This document shows, one piece after another, positions 6,644 through 6,947 of a stretch of DNA of 6,947 bases; positions within the stretch are counted from its first letter, which is position 1; each line of letters begins with the position of its first letter. The notes under the pieces are model-generated. The model was not told where the DNA came from and searched no databases. It was given only the letters and a program-made list of their open reading frames with translations. Source of the DNA: Aequorivita sp. Lineage in GTDB: Bacteria; Bacteroidota; Bacteroidia; Flavobacteriales; Flavobacteriaceae. The stretch spans positions 1 to 6,947 of the forward strand of contig JAGQYZ010000034.1 of NCBI GenBank assembly GCA_020435865.1. Reading direction: 5' to 3'. The position numbers and the translations under genes are program-made.

Positions 6644-6947
6644 ATAGTCATACAAATTCCCAATCCAAAAAAATTTAGCATCCCTAAAATGCTTTCCAAA
6701 TAAATCCCAAACACATACCGCTCATAAATCGCGTATTTAAAAACAAACTACACTAACACACGAATATGAAAAAGATACGCAACAGAACACAAACCGCAAA
6801 AACACATAGAATCATCCCAAACACCCATAAAAACAGCCAATACCACACAATGCACATAAATACATATTTGTACTATAATTTATATTATGTAAAATAGATT
6901 ATTTGGAAACCCAACCTACTATGTGATAATAACTGCTGCTAAGTTTG
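6644..6947. other. G-poor, C/A-rich stretch without a clear gene
   Basis: About 300 bases with no convincing coding region. In 6661-6860 I count 14 G against 55 C, a strong strand asymmetry. An 11-base direct repeat, ATCCCAAACAC, occurs at 6704-6714 and 6814-6824. On the minus strand, AGCAT/ATGCT (6689-6693 with 6677-6681) form a 5-bp hairpin followed by AAA and seven T (6676 down to 6667), a weak terminator-like shape. Short minus-strand frames exist: 34 codons, very hydrophobic, from ATG at 6857 to TAG at 6753, and others overlapping the dehydrogenase terminator. At the right edge two minus frames are open into the neighbouring sequence (ending at 6919 and 6899), so the tail of a leftward gene could just enter here. 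None is strong enough to call. Confidence 0.5.

Noticed and set aside
6863..6870. CATATTTG as a -7 promoter element for a rightward gene
   Set aside because: One mismatch to TAnnTTTG, no TTG at the right distance upstream, and no gene following within the window.

Overview
The window looks like a piece of a Bacteroidota chromosome, most likely from a marine or environmental flavobacterium. The signs are low-GC DNA, A-rich leaders instead of clear Shine-Dalgarno sites, the CorA and alcohol dehydrogenase sequence types, and a contractile-injection-system (CIS) tape-measure domain of the kind common in that phylum. No lineage can be proven from the sequence alone.

Layout, left to right: (1) the C-terminal three quarters of a CorA-family Mg2+/Co2+ channel, cut by the left edge (1-765, +). 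(2) A 200-base gap with one inverted repeat. (3) A calcineurin-like metallophosphoesterase of purple-acid-phosphatase type with no signal peptide and an unrecognised N-terminal region (968-2389, +). (4) Convergent to it with a 32-base gap, a full-length prokaryotic cation-chloride cotransporter of the SLC12/NKCC-KCC type (2422-4614, -). (5) A 360-base AT-rich gap between divergent genes. (6) A 168-codon reading frame that matches, to its last residues, the conserved C-terminal domain of CIS tape-measure proteins, but lacks everything upstream (4975-5481, +). (7) A zinc-dependent YahK/CAD-type alcohol dehydrogenase (5530-6585, +) followed by a strong, probably bidirectional, terminator. (8) About 300 bases of strikingly G-poor, C/A-rich sequence with no clear gene, reaching the right edge.

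The genes do not form an obvious pathway. CorA and the cotransporter both move inorganic ions but lie on opposite strands with no sign of co-regulation. The phosphoesterase and the dehydrogenase look like independent housekeeping or accessory enzymes. The most unusual item is the orphan CIS tape-measure C-terminus, with none of the usual neighbours (sheath, tube, baseplate, AAA+ ATPase) in view. It is either the scar of a lost eCIS/T6SS-iii-like cluster or a free-standing small protein derived from one. The right-hand G-poor region, with a terminator that would also work leftward, may hold an unannotated minus-strand transcript. I saw no tRNA, rRNA, CRISPR array or intact insertion sequence.
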